64,000 nucleotides of DNA from Oxytricha trifallax (taxonomy: Eukaryota; Ciliophora; Spirotrichea; Sporadotrichida; Oxytrichidae): positions 1 through 64,000 of the forward strand of contig ARYC01001237.1 in assembly GCA_000711775.1 (NCBI GenBank), given 5' to 3'. The translations under genes were made by a program, and so were the position numbers. The notes beneath the pieces are model-generated. The model ran no database searches. It worked only from the letters and a program-made list of their open reading frames with translations, and was not told the DNA's origin. Position 1 is the first letter of the stretch. The number at the start of each line of letters is the position of its first letter. Below, one piece after another: positions 12,254-24,581 of the stretch.

Positions 12254-15200
12254 ATGAATTAGAACCCATTCAATAGATCTACTGCAACTACAGGAAGTAG
12301 CCCTTTCTCAGTTTTCCGTTATCCAGGTCCCACTTCAAATGCTTCCAATTAGAATCAAAACACAAATACCTCAAGCAGAAGCAATAATAATGCAACACCT
12401 GTAAATCCAGTGCCAGATAGATTGAATTAGGATAATTAGTAATCTGATTCATAAATCAGGAGTTATGATGATTTGTGATAAATTTTTTGAAAAATAGATG
12501 ATTATATAAGAATTCGAACAATAATAAATGAAATACAATAAGCCAATATACGAAGTGTAAATCTAAAATAATTTCAATTGTTTTTCCATGTTCCTTTTTC
12601 AATATTACCATTTGCATAATTGAATATTCCTTTACCGTTATTTTTAGCTGCTCTTCGAAGTCTTTGCTGCTCGCACAACTACTCTTACCAGGTGCAACCC
12701 CTATAAAATTAAAAATTTAGATATGTTTTTTATAACTTCCTTTTTAGTGAGTGACACGGCATCTTCTGCTCAGTCTAATTTCCATTTTCTAAAATTTCTA
12801 ATTGATTTCATTTTTAGTTGTGGATTTCTTATTATACATTGTAATTATATGAGGAGAATTGTTGATAGAAATTAGTTTACCACAGTTAATTAAATGTATT
12901 AAGATTAAGAAATCTTAGCTGGATTAAGAAGTTAAGCAAATAGATCAAATAGGAATGCTGGTAGAGCGAGAGCTAGACCGTCATAGCTTCATACCATTCT
13001 AGAGGAAAGCGATGAATCTCAATCTCAGATTCAAAGCAGCTCATTTTATATAAATAAGCATTGGTGTTTTAATAATGACCAAGTGCATTAAGTTGATAAT
13101 ATATTAAATCATCACAACAATCTTCATCATCGAGTGAGCAAATAAATAGATGGGGTTAAAATAATTAGAGAAGCAGTAGAATCCTGAATGATGTGGACAT
13201 TCACTTCGAAAACATTGGAGAAATCAGGCGACCTCAATAAAATTAAGTTCCAGCGACCAGTGCAACAAATAATACTACCAGTAACAGCAATACTACTGGT
13301 AGATTTTAATGGTCGAATAGTACAGACTTATTTATAATTAATCTATCACTGATTAAAACATTAAACTCATTATATAGATCAAATTTTAATTTACTGGGCC
13401 AGGCAGAGTTGTCGATAATATAGAAAGCAATATTTTCAGTCAGTCAAGCTCACAATTCAGAAATGCATTAAGAAATGGAAATAACAATTAAAATAATGCA
13501 TCAACTTCTAATTAAAATGCTGAAAGTAGTAATAGCAATTTGCTGAGCTCCAATTCGAATAGTAACAATAATTAGGTGGCTGAGAGTTCTAATAGCAATC
13601 GAGATTCCAGAGTTATTGATACCAGATTGAATAGAAATTATTATAAGGGTAGAGTTTCTTAGACAATATTTTAAGGTATTTCCTATCAAACATTATTCAA
13701 AAATATATAAATATGTATTTGAATAAACACCCCCAAATCAAGCTTAATAATCATCGAGAGCTCAATCACAAAGAAGATATTTATCGGATTTCATGAACAT
13801 CGTACCTGAATTGGAAGATGAAGAGGATGAAGATGATGATGACTCCATCTTTTTAAATGAAAACAATAATTTGGATGAGGAAGACTCGGACGACAGTGAC
13901 TATCTACTAAATCAAGACTCTAATAATAGGGAGAATCAGCGTGACTCTCGCGCTTTCGGGTCAGGCATCCTGATGAATGCGAATGATTCACAGCTTGATG
14001 AAGAGGAAATATGGAATGAACAGGAAGCTATCAGAGCTAGAGATGAAGACTTAGACGACCAGCTTGAAGGATCCAGTGAAGAAATCCTCTAAAATATAAA
14101 CGGATTATTCAGAGTTTTTATTTTCTCAATTGTATTTAAAAATACCGAAATTAATTTATGACTACTCTTTGGAGCATATAGTCAAGCTAGAAACTAATTA
14201 GAAAACGCCGACAGAGAAATCAGAGAGTTAAGATAAAGGTATCATCGCATCTAGCAACTAGATCCCCACAACTGGGAAGACTCTTCCTCTTCGTCGTCTT
14301 CCTCCTCAGAATCAAGAAGTAATCTAAATCAAGAATCGTAGATTTCAAGTCCTCATTCGACTTAGAGCATGCGAGGTATAATCATGGAACCACATATCAG
14401 TCAGATTGAAATTAGAAACGAGCGAAGGTCTTCTAGCACATTTTCTAGATAGCAGAGCACCAATAGCAGAGGTTTATCAGTTTCTGGATTGAGAAATACT
14501 GGAGCCTAAGGGTTGAGCAGTTCAAGAACTAAATTTTATAATCATTTGACAATCTAAATAAGTCCTACTTCCCAAATAAATCTTGTTTTTAAGCTTTAAC
14601 GATTTAAAAAACTACAGATGATCTATCAGCGTAAAGAGCAAGACCAAGAATAATAGGAAGATCGAGTGGGGGGTTAGTTGGTCTCAGAAGAACTGCATCC
14701 AGAGCCAACCTACACGCAGGCATTGCAAATCAAATTAGAGATAGATAGAGAAGAACTCTCACTAGAAACGCTGATTTAAATACTGCAAGTGATCGATTCA
14801 GCAGACCATACTCAAGAAGAGGCCTTATTCTGAATAATTAGAGAAGAAACGAGTATTTCATAAATAATAGTTATGAAATTATCTACAATTTTTAAAAATA
14901 TTCAGTGAAACGATAGAATAAGTCAATTAAACAATGACTCTTAAGACGAGTAAGATCAATTAATTTCCCCTAGTTCATTCTTAAATTGGATGGGCTACCC
15001 CTCAAATCCCCGCAACATTACAACTAGCAATCAAAATAACAGTACCACAGTGTAAAATACTTCAATTCCAGTTTATAGACCACACTGGCTTGCACAAAAC
15101 AATCATCCTGAGCTTTTCAGTAGATCTACAAGACCAACACTTGAAAACTTTAATTTATAATTATTGTATATTTAATATATGCATTTAACTACAATAATAG

Positions 15201-16150
15201 GGAATTTAATGAAATTCTACATTTCTATTATTGATTTAAAACCCAGAAACCTCTAGAGCCAACAATCCAATGTCAGATCTTTTAAACTTTGACGCTTACT
15301 TTTCAAGCGATAGTAATAACTCCAGCATTCCTTTGAGAAGATAGTAAACTTTCAGAGAAAGTGCCTCATTGCTAAATACACGCAGGAGACCAGGATTCAT
15401 TTGGGAGCTATAAATTATACCCTCAACTTATATACCTATAATGAATAGAATTAGGAAGAATAAATGACATAGTTTTAATTTTATAATAAACCCAATGTAG
15501 AGGAGATATTACAATTATATAGGGTCTGATGTTGAAGAGGAGGAGCAAATCAACGGAGAAAGCGACATTGATTTAAGAGATAGACTGATTAATCTTGAAT
15601 TTTATATTTAGCATTAAGATGTCAAGAATGATCCCCATGAGTTTTCATAAGAAATACTCTATTAAAGCAAACACCATTTATTAATGAAAGCGACGAGGAT
15701 CTAACTCTCTCTAATAATTTAGTAGATGAAAATGAAGATGATGATGATTAAAGCTATCACGATTCTGTGCTCAGTGAGCTTGATGAACTGTACCCCCAAT
15801 CCAACGAAGAAGAAAACAAACAATCCTCAGATGGCAGCAACAATCTCGATGAGGAAGACAATGACGATGTCGAATACGATGCTTACCTAAGAGAGAGCAA
15901 CAACCAAATCTACAGAGCTTACTTCACTTAGATTCTTAATATTGTCAAGAAACACTTTGGCAAGGTGGGCCTAATTATATTGCAGAGGATATTGAATAGG
16001 AAAGAGCCGTTTGAGTGCACTGAAGTAGGCTTGAAGGAATGTGGCGAGTTTATGAAGCAACTTATCTAATAGCTTAGGGTTGGGATGCTTAGTCAAGTCA
16101 AGAAATTGATCTTTGATAATTTTATAATATATAAATTCGATTTATTTTTA
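12254..16150 (+). CDS. Large N/S/Q-rich and acidic protein, multi-exon
   Basis: ATG 12254 opens MNQNPFNRSTATTGSSPF. Coding-quality blocks follow through about 16150, separated by short AT-rich GT..AG gaps (for example 12700-12845, about 13675-13740, about 14560-14600). In order: N/S-rich start; a block near 12880-13070 with RNAGRARARPS; N/S repeats at 13390-13670; an acidic D/E block at 13790-14090 (ELEDEEDEDDDD); an S-rich and R-rich region at 14190-14870; a second acidic block at 15690-15900; and a folded-looking C-terminus (YFTQILNIVKKHFGKV, FECTEVGLKECGEF). Domain family not recognised. The 3' end is uncertain because the frame stays open past 16150 in AT-rich DNA. Several block junctions change frame, so introns or eliminated sequences must be removed. 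Confidence 0.6.
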
Positions 16151-16444
16151 TGCCCTTTCCTCCCTTAATATCTTTTTTTTTTTAAAAAGAGTAAACCAGA
16201 GATTAAACTGTAATGTAAATTATTAGTATTATTTAAAACTTTATGGAATTTAATACTGGGGCGTAATGTATATTAGTAAAATGTTTAGAATATGTTTTAA
16301 CTTACTTGATTTATATACATGATAAAGTGACATCTTGCATATAAGAGCTAAAAATAATAAAGCTAAACCTCTCGAGAATAGAATTTGTGATTTAGCAGTA
16401 ATCTTAATCCCAAAATCCTGAAGAATATTTTGATCCAAAGAAAT

Positions 16445-17506
16445 ATGAGAAACACAGAAAAGCCACTAGTTCCACCTTCAGACATAGTAAACTATATATT
16501 TATTCTGTAAATTTTTATATTTAATCAATCATAGAATAATATAACTCAAATTTATCAAGAGAGTGAGATGGTTTATGGATATTCTACCTTCGAATTAGTA
16601 ACTAAACAAAATAATAAATAAAAGAATCGAGAAAATCGAAAATGAACATAAAAACGAATAAGAAAAAGTTAAAAATGAATCTGAAAATAAAAAAGATAAA
16701 ACAATTGCACTAGGAATGAATGATATTCTTACCAAAATCATAATTGATGTTAAAATCTCTATTCTTAAACTCACTCAGTAAGATCTTTTAAATTTTTTTA
16801 TATATCATTCATATACAAGAATCAAATCAAAAATAAAGTGGTAAAATTCTAATTAAAAACTTGAATTAAATTATTATAGAAATATTAAAGATAGATACAA
16901 GGAAATAGTATCAGAACTAATACCAATGGCAAAGAGATTATTAAACACTTTTGAAGATAAAGATATCAAAGCATATAATAGACTCCTGCAATCTTCCTCT
17001 ATCATGAAAACTTTATTCCCACATTCTTTCCAGTCTAAGTTCCTCATTTACATAATTTTATTAATGCTTGAGTTTATTTTTTATGTCAAATTACGATAAC
17101 ATATATTGCAATTACTTTGATTTATAACTTAAAATTTATTGATTTATGTATTGAAGGAACTAAAACAGAGGAAATGTTGAAAAAATACAATGACATATAG
17201 AATGACTTACAATCCTACATATCAAGCTTCGAATATTACTACCGTAACCCCAAATCATAAATACAGAATAAAATATAAAATAATCGTAAATCAATCTCAG
17301 ATTAGGGTAAAAATACGAATAATAGCTAGACTAAAAAGAGAGATAAGAAACGCAAAAATAAATAAAATTGCAGAAACAAGAAATTGAAAAGATAATGTAA
17401 GAAAGGGAATTTGGAGTTCACTAACCTTGTAACGATTATTTAGATTAGAGTTTTTGGAAATATTTTTAATTAAATTCAAAATATCAAAAGTATATTTATT
17501 ATGTGA
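16445..17506 (+). CDS. Lys/Gln-rich coiled-coil protein of unknown function
   Basis: ATG 16445 gives MRNTEKPLVPPSDI, followed by an apparent intron ending near 16530, then YQESEMVYGYSTFELVTK and a K/E/N-rich helical stretch (KIENEHKNEQEKVKNESE). Further exons give YKEIVSELIPMAKRLLNTF (about 16900) and TEEMLKKYNDIQNDLQSY (about 17165-17215), then a strongly basic tail ending at TGA 17504-17506. Donors of the form GTAAG are visible. Composition predicts a coiled coil; no catalytic motif was found. An overlapping minus-strand hydrophobic frame at 16250-16438, with its own GTAAGT donor, is an alternative reading of the 5' flank. Moderately sure that a gene is here, unsure of its exact start. Confidence 0.5.
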
Positions 17507-17819
17507 GCACAGTCTAGTCTTATACCTATCAATAAATTTGATGAGATAAGATTTAGAAAAATGCTTCGAAATTAATAATTAAAAATACTACTACAAGTAA
17601 AATTACTTAGGTCTCTTTATAGATTTTCAAATAACATTTCAATCACTATCCTATTCTTATATTTTCGTATTTCTATTAAAAAGGTTTTACAGAATTGTCT
17701 AATGGCTAAGGTAAATAATAATTATAAAACAAAGATATTAATTATAATTAAATTAAGTTTTTGCAAAAAAGTACAATCAATTTCTAAACCTCTATAATAA
17801 TAAATTGTGATAATTATAA
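17507..17819. other. Intergenic spacer
   Basis: About 310 bp of AT-rich sequence between the TGA at 17504 and the ATG at 17820. It presumably holds the 3' end of one gene and the promoter and leader of the next. No repeat or RNA gene seen. Confidence 0.5.
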
Positions 17820-20800
17820 ATGGGGAATCAAAACACTTCAAGCGTAAAGTCTAGTGAAGTTAAATTTGCTGCCAAAATGCAGTAAAAATCAAGAAAAAAG
17901 TCAGTAGTTAAGCTCTATAAACCTCAATACTTCCAAAGCTAATATACCAAAATACAGTTGGGAGCATTTGAGAATAATAATATAGAATTTGGAGATTATT
18001 AACATGAAAAAATTGATAGATAATTGGAACTGACTCAGATCGGCGGAATAGTGGAAGATTAATACCAATCACATGATGAGTAATATATTCAGGAAGAAGG
18101 TAGATAAGACGAAGTGCAATTCATATTGAAAAATTCTAATCCTACTACAAATCTCAACTTCAAGAAAAATATCAACATACTCGAAGAAGACTCAAACTAG
18201 AAGTCTCAGATTTCCAATCCTAGCTCAAACAATAATGCTAAATCTCAAGTATTCAAGAAGTAGGAGAATAATAGCAGCACTTTAAGGTTGATATAAAACT
18301 CTGAGTAGGTCTCTAACTCTCAAATTGATTCAAATTTAAAGAGAACTCATTAATAATCAACAATAAGATAAAATCAGAAGCAGAAGTACCTGATAAATTA
18401 TTCATATCAGACTGATAGTAAGCTTAGTTTACAGAGAAGCGACAAGACTGAAACTTATATGCAGTAGTAGCAGTATAAAAATTCACCTTACAATCAGAAT
18501 AATTAAGATTTAAATTAATAGAGTAGTAATTTAGAGAATAGAATCTTAGAAATCTAAGATTACATGTTTATTGGGGAAAACAAGACACAACTTAATAAAT
18601 AACTACTGAAAGTTATAACTCCTTAAAAATATTAATATTTTTATAAACTTAAAGTTTTAAGAGATGAGTCTTCTTAGGATATAATCAGCATAATAGATGA
18701 AAATGTGTATAACATGCTTCAATCACACAACAGAAAACAATTAATTATTTATAATTAAACAAGAATTTTATATTACTTTAATTTAATCATAAAACATTCA
18801 ATTAGAAATTAATCATAAAACATTCAATTAGAAAGAAGCAGTAGAAATAGAAAAATGTGTTATTTGGAGGTCTCTAGAAATAAAAATCTAAAAATGCACA
18901 GTTTCAACCATAAACTTAATTAACTGAATTTCAATAATTGTATAAAGTAGAGTAGCACATAATACCATATGATTAACATTTAATGAAAACATAAAGTAAT
19001 AACATCGATTAGAGATTGAGTTAATTAAAGTTGATAGAAATACTCGAAAAGTTTTTAAATGTTAATTTGGGAAATAATTAATAGAAAAAGTAGATTAAAG
19101 TTGAATTTATTGGACAAAACAATCTAGGAGACAAAATAATGTATAGAATATCAATTGGAGAAGAGTATTTTCTAGGGCATTTGATTTATTGTTAAGAAAG
19201 TAAATCAGAATAAAGCTCATAAGCCAATAATTCACTTGAAAACCTTATCACAGAAACTTTTAAATTTTTATAGTTCTTAACTTAGTTATAAGGAAGTTTA
19301 AAGCATGGTCTATAACTGAATCATGAATTTTTCTTCCTTGATAAGCCATGTAAATGTCTCCTAGCATATTTATGCTTATATCCCCTATAATAGAATCACA
19401 CAATACAATCCTTTCTATCTGCTCACCCTTTGAACATTAACTCTGAAATTAAACTTAAACGAGTGCCTTAACAAGAAATCTTCACTTAATAGAAGTTAGT
19501 TTATCTACTCTACCAAAGTTTGCAAATTTTAGCTGAACTAGAAAGTAAAGGGATCTATCATGGAGCAATAGATGCAGATAATTTAATCATTAATGAAGAA
19601 TTTCTACTTAAAATATCAGGGTTCAATTTATCAATTATACTCAATGAAGAGCAAAAACAAGAATAAGTTTAGTTTTAGAGCAGCAATTTCAATAGTAAGC
19701 CAGAGTTTGAAAATCAAAAAAGACCCAATGAAATCGAGTAAGAACTATTGCTTTAAAGAGTTGAATCAAATATTCAAATTTAATCTGACTCAGATTTCAA
19801 CTTTCTTTCAAATTAAATAAACTAGCAGCAGCAACTGTACAAATTAAGAGGTTTAAATTAGCATAATTTACCAAAGATCCTCGAAGTTAAAGACTCTGAT
19901 GACCAATTTAATGCTGAATATACTAGATAAGATTTGTTTATCGCAGACAGACAAGCTCTTTCATAATTATTTAATAATGAGGGTCTTATTAAGAGAGTTA
20001 GCAATCCTGAAATTGCGAATTTTATAATGGAAGTATTTAGCACATTAATGAAAAGAGAATCTAGCTTCAAATTGTATGATATAATCAGAAATTTCGAGGA
20101 GTTTTTATATTAAAATTTCAGCGCAGTAACTATAAAGCTAGTAGAATAATTTGAGAGAAAATAATCTTAACAATCTTTACTTAAACTGTAAACTACAATA
20201 ATTAAAAGATTAGAATAAAGATTCAAATCATCATCTTTGAGTTTGATTATGAAAATTTTAGATCTAGAGCAAATTTTTCGTCGTCAAGAATATCCATAAG
20301 TCGATTAAATCCTTTTTCATCTCTAGAATGAAATCTTTTAAGAGTTTCAGAGTTAAAACCAACCATAAGCAAGACCTAACATATCCCAAAATGCTACTGT
20401 TATATCTTAATAAATAAAGGATTAGAAGTTATAAGATATCCCTGCACTTAATGCTTATTGGGTTGGTAGATTGCAATATATCAAAGCAAAGAGAGCCTAT
20501 TAAATGGGATATTAATAGTCTACTGTTTTTGAGGAACTAAATAAAGCCAAGGATTTATGCACTAATAAATTTAATATGATTGATATTCTTGAGATGATAG
20601 CTGAAACATACAAGCTTACGTCTAAATTTATTATACATATATTTTTACTAAAAGTTATAAATCTAAAATTTGCTGACTCATTAAAGTACTATCAAAAATA
20701 ACTCTTCCTGTTAAAAGATCTCTATCTAGATTTATCTCTAGAAGTTTTATAAAATTACTTCAAATAAGCTGATTGTTTGTTACGCCAAGGCCTTGGTGGT

Positions 20801-22666
20801 GATGCTGATTTGATATATAACGAAATCATCTAGATTACAAATTTAAGAGTCAAAATTTTGAAGGAAAATTAATATTTCTATAGTGAAGAGCACTATGTAG
20901 ATTTTATATATGACTTTCAGTCACTTTTTAGAATAGAAGAAGAAATTTTGACTGATAACTTTCATAACTAACAACCAATACAAGATGAGAATCATATTGA
21001 TTTGAGCAAAAATATATACTTTTTCAAGATTATTGAGAAATTAGTCACAATAGAAGCTTGGTAATTTTTAGAGACTTTAACAGATAATTTGATATTTATC
21101 AAAATTTACCTTATTAAGAACCAAATTCCAATTAATATAGAATACTCTAGTATCAACCAATCTCCTGATCACAATATTATAACAGATTAAGATGTATGGT
21201 AGCTCTGTAGTTTTTACTTTTACTAAAGCATGGCATTTTTAAACATTAAGAATTTTGATGAAGCAAAACTAAAACTAGAATATTCTCAAAGATATATTTA
21301 ATCATTACTTTGCGATGAAAATGAAAACTGTAGCAACCTCAGTATAGTTGACGGGTAAAGCGTGTTCGACACTCATAATTAGCAATAAATATTTTTGGAG
21401 GATAATTCTGACAATCCTAAAATGGAAAAGGATTAGCGTATATCTTATTCAAGATAATCGAATTTATCTGAAAATTAAGAAAAAATTAATGTAGAAAAAA
21501 TGATAAAGTTACGACAATGTGAAATTCTATAATTAAGAGGAAATATTCTACTTGAAATTTAATAGCATTAAGAAGCAATATTAGCTTTGCAATATAGTTA
21601 GTTTAATTTAATTTCCTAAAACATTATAATTTCCTTAATTTCATTTTAAATCAATCATTAATGTCTCCGTGAATGTGAATTTTTAGATTGGCAGGACTCC
21701 AAAGTTTTAGAGATCCAAATTTAATCCTATCACTTGCTCTCTTTAATCTATTTTTATGAGCATATACATTCAAAATACTTAGAGACTCTTGAGCTCAGTC
21801 TCTAAAAAATCTTTATATTGAACAAGCTGCACAAGTAGCACAAATATGATTTTTCACTTTTAATTAGAGATCTCTAAATAGACATAGCGGATGTTTATTT
21901 TGAAATGGGTTAGTATCAAGAATCAATAAGTATTCTAAGAGGACTGATGAAGTAGATTAAACTTGGATATTTACCTGTTTAATAATTAGAGGGTTAAGGG
22001 GTTTTGGGGTTAAGAAGTAGGAGACTAAATCTACCAGGTAAAATTAAGTTGAGAGATAGATATTTCAATGCTAATGATAAGAGAGTTGAAATACTAATCT
22101 ATTCTAAAATAAAAGGGAATAAATTATAGAATTAAAATACATAAAAATATATTATAAAACTTATATATTGATTAAACTCCTTAGAAATAGCTAAGAATTT
22201 TGAGAAGTTAGAGCAGCACAACAAAGTTCTAAATTATATAGATTAAATAATAGATCTATAAAAATATGATTCATCTGATCAGACAAATTCCCTCCTAGTC
22301 GATTTTTATAAACCTTCTTGTGCAAAGTTTATACTATAAAATTTATTTCTTTTATATAATATTAAGTTTATCTGGAAAAGCTCAATACTTGAAAAGCTTC
22401 TTAATTACGAAGAAGCTTTTAAAACACTTGAATAACACTTATAAGTGCTTGGTAGTGAAGATTAAATGATATTTGAGCGAGTCAGAATATTGATTGAAAT
22501 AGGTGATTTATATGAAAGAGTCAAGGATTACTCTGAGGCACAGAAGTCTTATTATTGTTATAGAACCAATAAACTAATGAATTTTCAATAAATTATCATT
22601 TTTAATTAAATATAAGTTCGAATAATATTAGGCATATAAGATTATTAAGAAATTTAAAAGTACTGA
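17820..22666 (+). CDS. Pseudokinase-like protein with C-terminal TPR-like repeats
   Basis: ATG 17820 gives MGNQNTSSVKSS; a Gly at position 2 could allow myristoylation. About 300 residues of Q/N/S-rich sequence follow, then a kinase-like region near 18850-19700. The catalytic loop reads GIYHGAIDADNLII and the DFG position reads KISGFNLSI. So HRD is HGA and DFG is SGF, which predicts a pseudokinase. Helical repeats follow, and the last third has TPR-like helices (LLNYEEAFKTLEQHL, IEIGDLYERVKDYSEAQKSY). Small introns are likely near 21600-21660, 22130-22190 and 22330-22370. TGA is at 22664-22666. The upstream and downstream frames are offset and meet at a 26-bp tandem repeat (18783-18834). Family identity is inferred from motifs only. 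Confidence 0.65.
18783..18834. repeat. Perfect 26-bp tandem direct repeat at a frame change
   Basis: Two abutting identical 26-bp copies (TTAATCATAAAACATTCAAT followed by TAGAAA) at 18783-18808 and 18809-18834. The upstream reading frame has codons starting at positions divisible by 3, and the downstream kinase-like frame is offset by 2. Removing one 26-bp copy (26 = 2 mod 3) joins the frames exactly. In a ciliate germline this is the layout expected of a minimal eliminated sequence flanked by a direct-repeat pointer. Confidence 0.85.
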
Positions 22667-22858
22667 TAAAGCTGAAAAATAAAGAAAGAAGTTATGCATA
22701 AAGACACTAAAAGAGAAACTTAATTTATGAGTGAAAAAATAACTAACATTTAATTCAACTAATTACAAATTTATTCTGAAAATTTATAGAGGATAAAATT
22801 ATAGACAATCTAAAATGACATTTATATAGTGAATCAAAATAAATTGTATTAAAATAAA

Positions 22859-24338
22859 TCATTCTTTAATTGAATTGAGAAATTCAAATACAGGTCTAAC
22901 GAACCATTGCTAGGTGCTGTAAACATGTTCGAAATAGCCTAAATGACCTCCGTATTCAGTAACACCCAGAATAATATTCTTATTTTTCTGACAAATTTCA
23001 TAATCAATTGTTTTCTCTCCAATTATCGGATCATCTTTAGCCATCAATATAAAGGTTGGGACTGATATTTTGGGGATGCGATGAACACTAGATGCCTTAT
23101 CATAGTAATTTTCTCTAGTTTCATATCCAAATACTTTGCTTGTAACATGATGGTCATAATCTGAAACTGTTCTTATTACTTTCAAAGATTCCTTAAAATC
23201 TACTTTATGATTAGTGAAATATTCATTATGGAGAATATCTGCGTATTATGAAACTTTCTTTTTCAAATTTGCTCCAATTACTTTATCATACATGCCGAAA
23301 AAGGATTTTTATATGGAGCTTCCGGTTTCCCACATACGCATAGGGGGCTAAACGCAGCAAGCACCTGAAACTTTGAGATCATACTTTTATTTAGGTTGGA
23401 AAGAGTTCATCCCAAAGTTCATTTAAGACTACTCTTATATTTCTGCTTCTTCGCCCAAATAATTGGCAACTATGTTTGCTCCCATTGAACTTCCAATTAC
23501 ATATAAATTTCTAAATCTTTAACCTGACTTATCACAACAGTATTTCTTATAGATGTAATTCAAAGGTTCTCTTAAGTCATCTGTACTGGCTGCACAATAC
23601 AATTTTGGACTCTAAAAAATATAGTTAAGCATTAATTCTACTATTTACTTTCAAATCTAGATTAGATGCACCTCTATAATTTACTACAACAGCCTAGAAT
23701 CCATGTTTCTTTGCTTCAATCAATAAATTTAGCACATATACTTCGTTGTTATTGCTAGATAATCCTGGCAATACGATAACTATGGGTGTTCTATCAAACA
23801 TATTTTATGTTTTAGATTCATTTTATTCACAGATTATTTATCTTAAATCGATTGGTATATGATCTACCCAATCAATAGCTGTATGGCCACCATCATGAAA
23901 ATCAAAAATCTCTCTTTTGAAATTTATTGGATTGCGATATTTTAAGACATTTCCCATGAGAGGGTTCATTGCAGTTTACTAATGGCATGAAGGCAGGAAG
24001 AAGCTTGGAATGAAGTGCTATAAGAAAGAGTAATTTTAAAAACATGTTTAATTGTTCAATATTTAATGATAATAATATACTTTAAAGTAAATATAGATTA
24101 TATATTATGTAGAAATGATCTAAAATAATTTATATAATCTTACCATACTATTTAAATGAGATTTTGAAAGAACTTTCTTGGCTAACTCAGAGTTTTGCAT
24201 AAAATATAGTTGAAGTTTAGTTTTTTGACGAAGTTTAGCATAGAGCAAGATTAAAATGTAAATGGCTGCAAAAGCTGTGATTTTAGGATATCTTCTTAAA
24301 AACATGCTAAGTTTATTGACTAATTGTATATTTAGCAT
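22859..24338 (-). CDS. YheT/ABHD1-3-type alpha/beta hydrolase, copy 1
   Basis: Minus-strand gene from ATG at 24338 to TGA at 22859-22861. Exon 1 encodes an N-terminal membrane anchor (FAAIYILILLYA, residues about 24-35) and ends at GTAAG near 24145. After a ~110-bp intron come the core motifs: LPGLSSNNNE (oxyanion region), VVNYRGAS, nucleophile elbow GSSMGAN (GxSxG), CCVQPPMRMWET, acid AKDDP and histidine YGGHLGYFE, so the Ser-Asp-His triad is complete. A second intron follows NYRGASNLDLK. This matches the membrane-anchored EMB8/ABHD3/YheT family of esterases or lipases acting on lipids; the substrate cannot be read from sequence. Two close paralogues follow on the same strand. Confidence 0.88.
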
Positions 24339-24581
24339 TTCTAGTTTGTATAAAATTAATTATATATATATTATTCCTTTAATATTTCTAGTTAATACAA
24401 GCGAATAAAATTGTTTATTTTGAAATTGCAGTGACATTGATTTGCATTATATCTATTTTTGTCTTAATATTTATATTTAATATTATTTTGAATATAAAGA
24501 ATTTCAAAACTTAAAATCAATCCAATTATTTATAAAAAATTTATTTTACAAAGTCAAAGATCAAGTTAATAGGAATATATA

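Noticed and set aside
16250..16438. Minus-strand hydrophobic ORF with a GTAAGT donor
   Set aside because: No ATG start, no second exon found, and it overlaps the plus-strand coiled-coil gene; kept only as an alternative in that entry.
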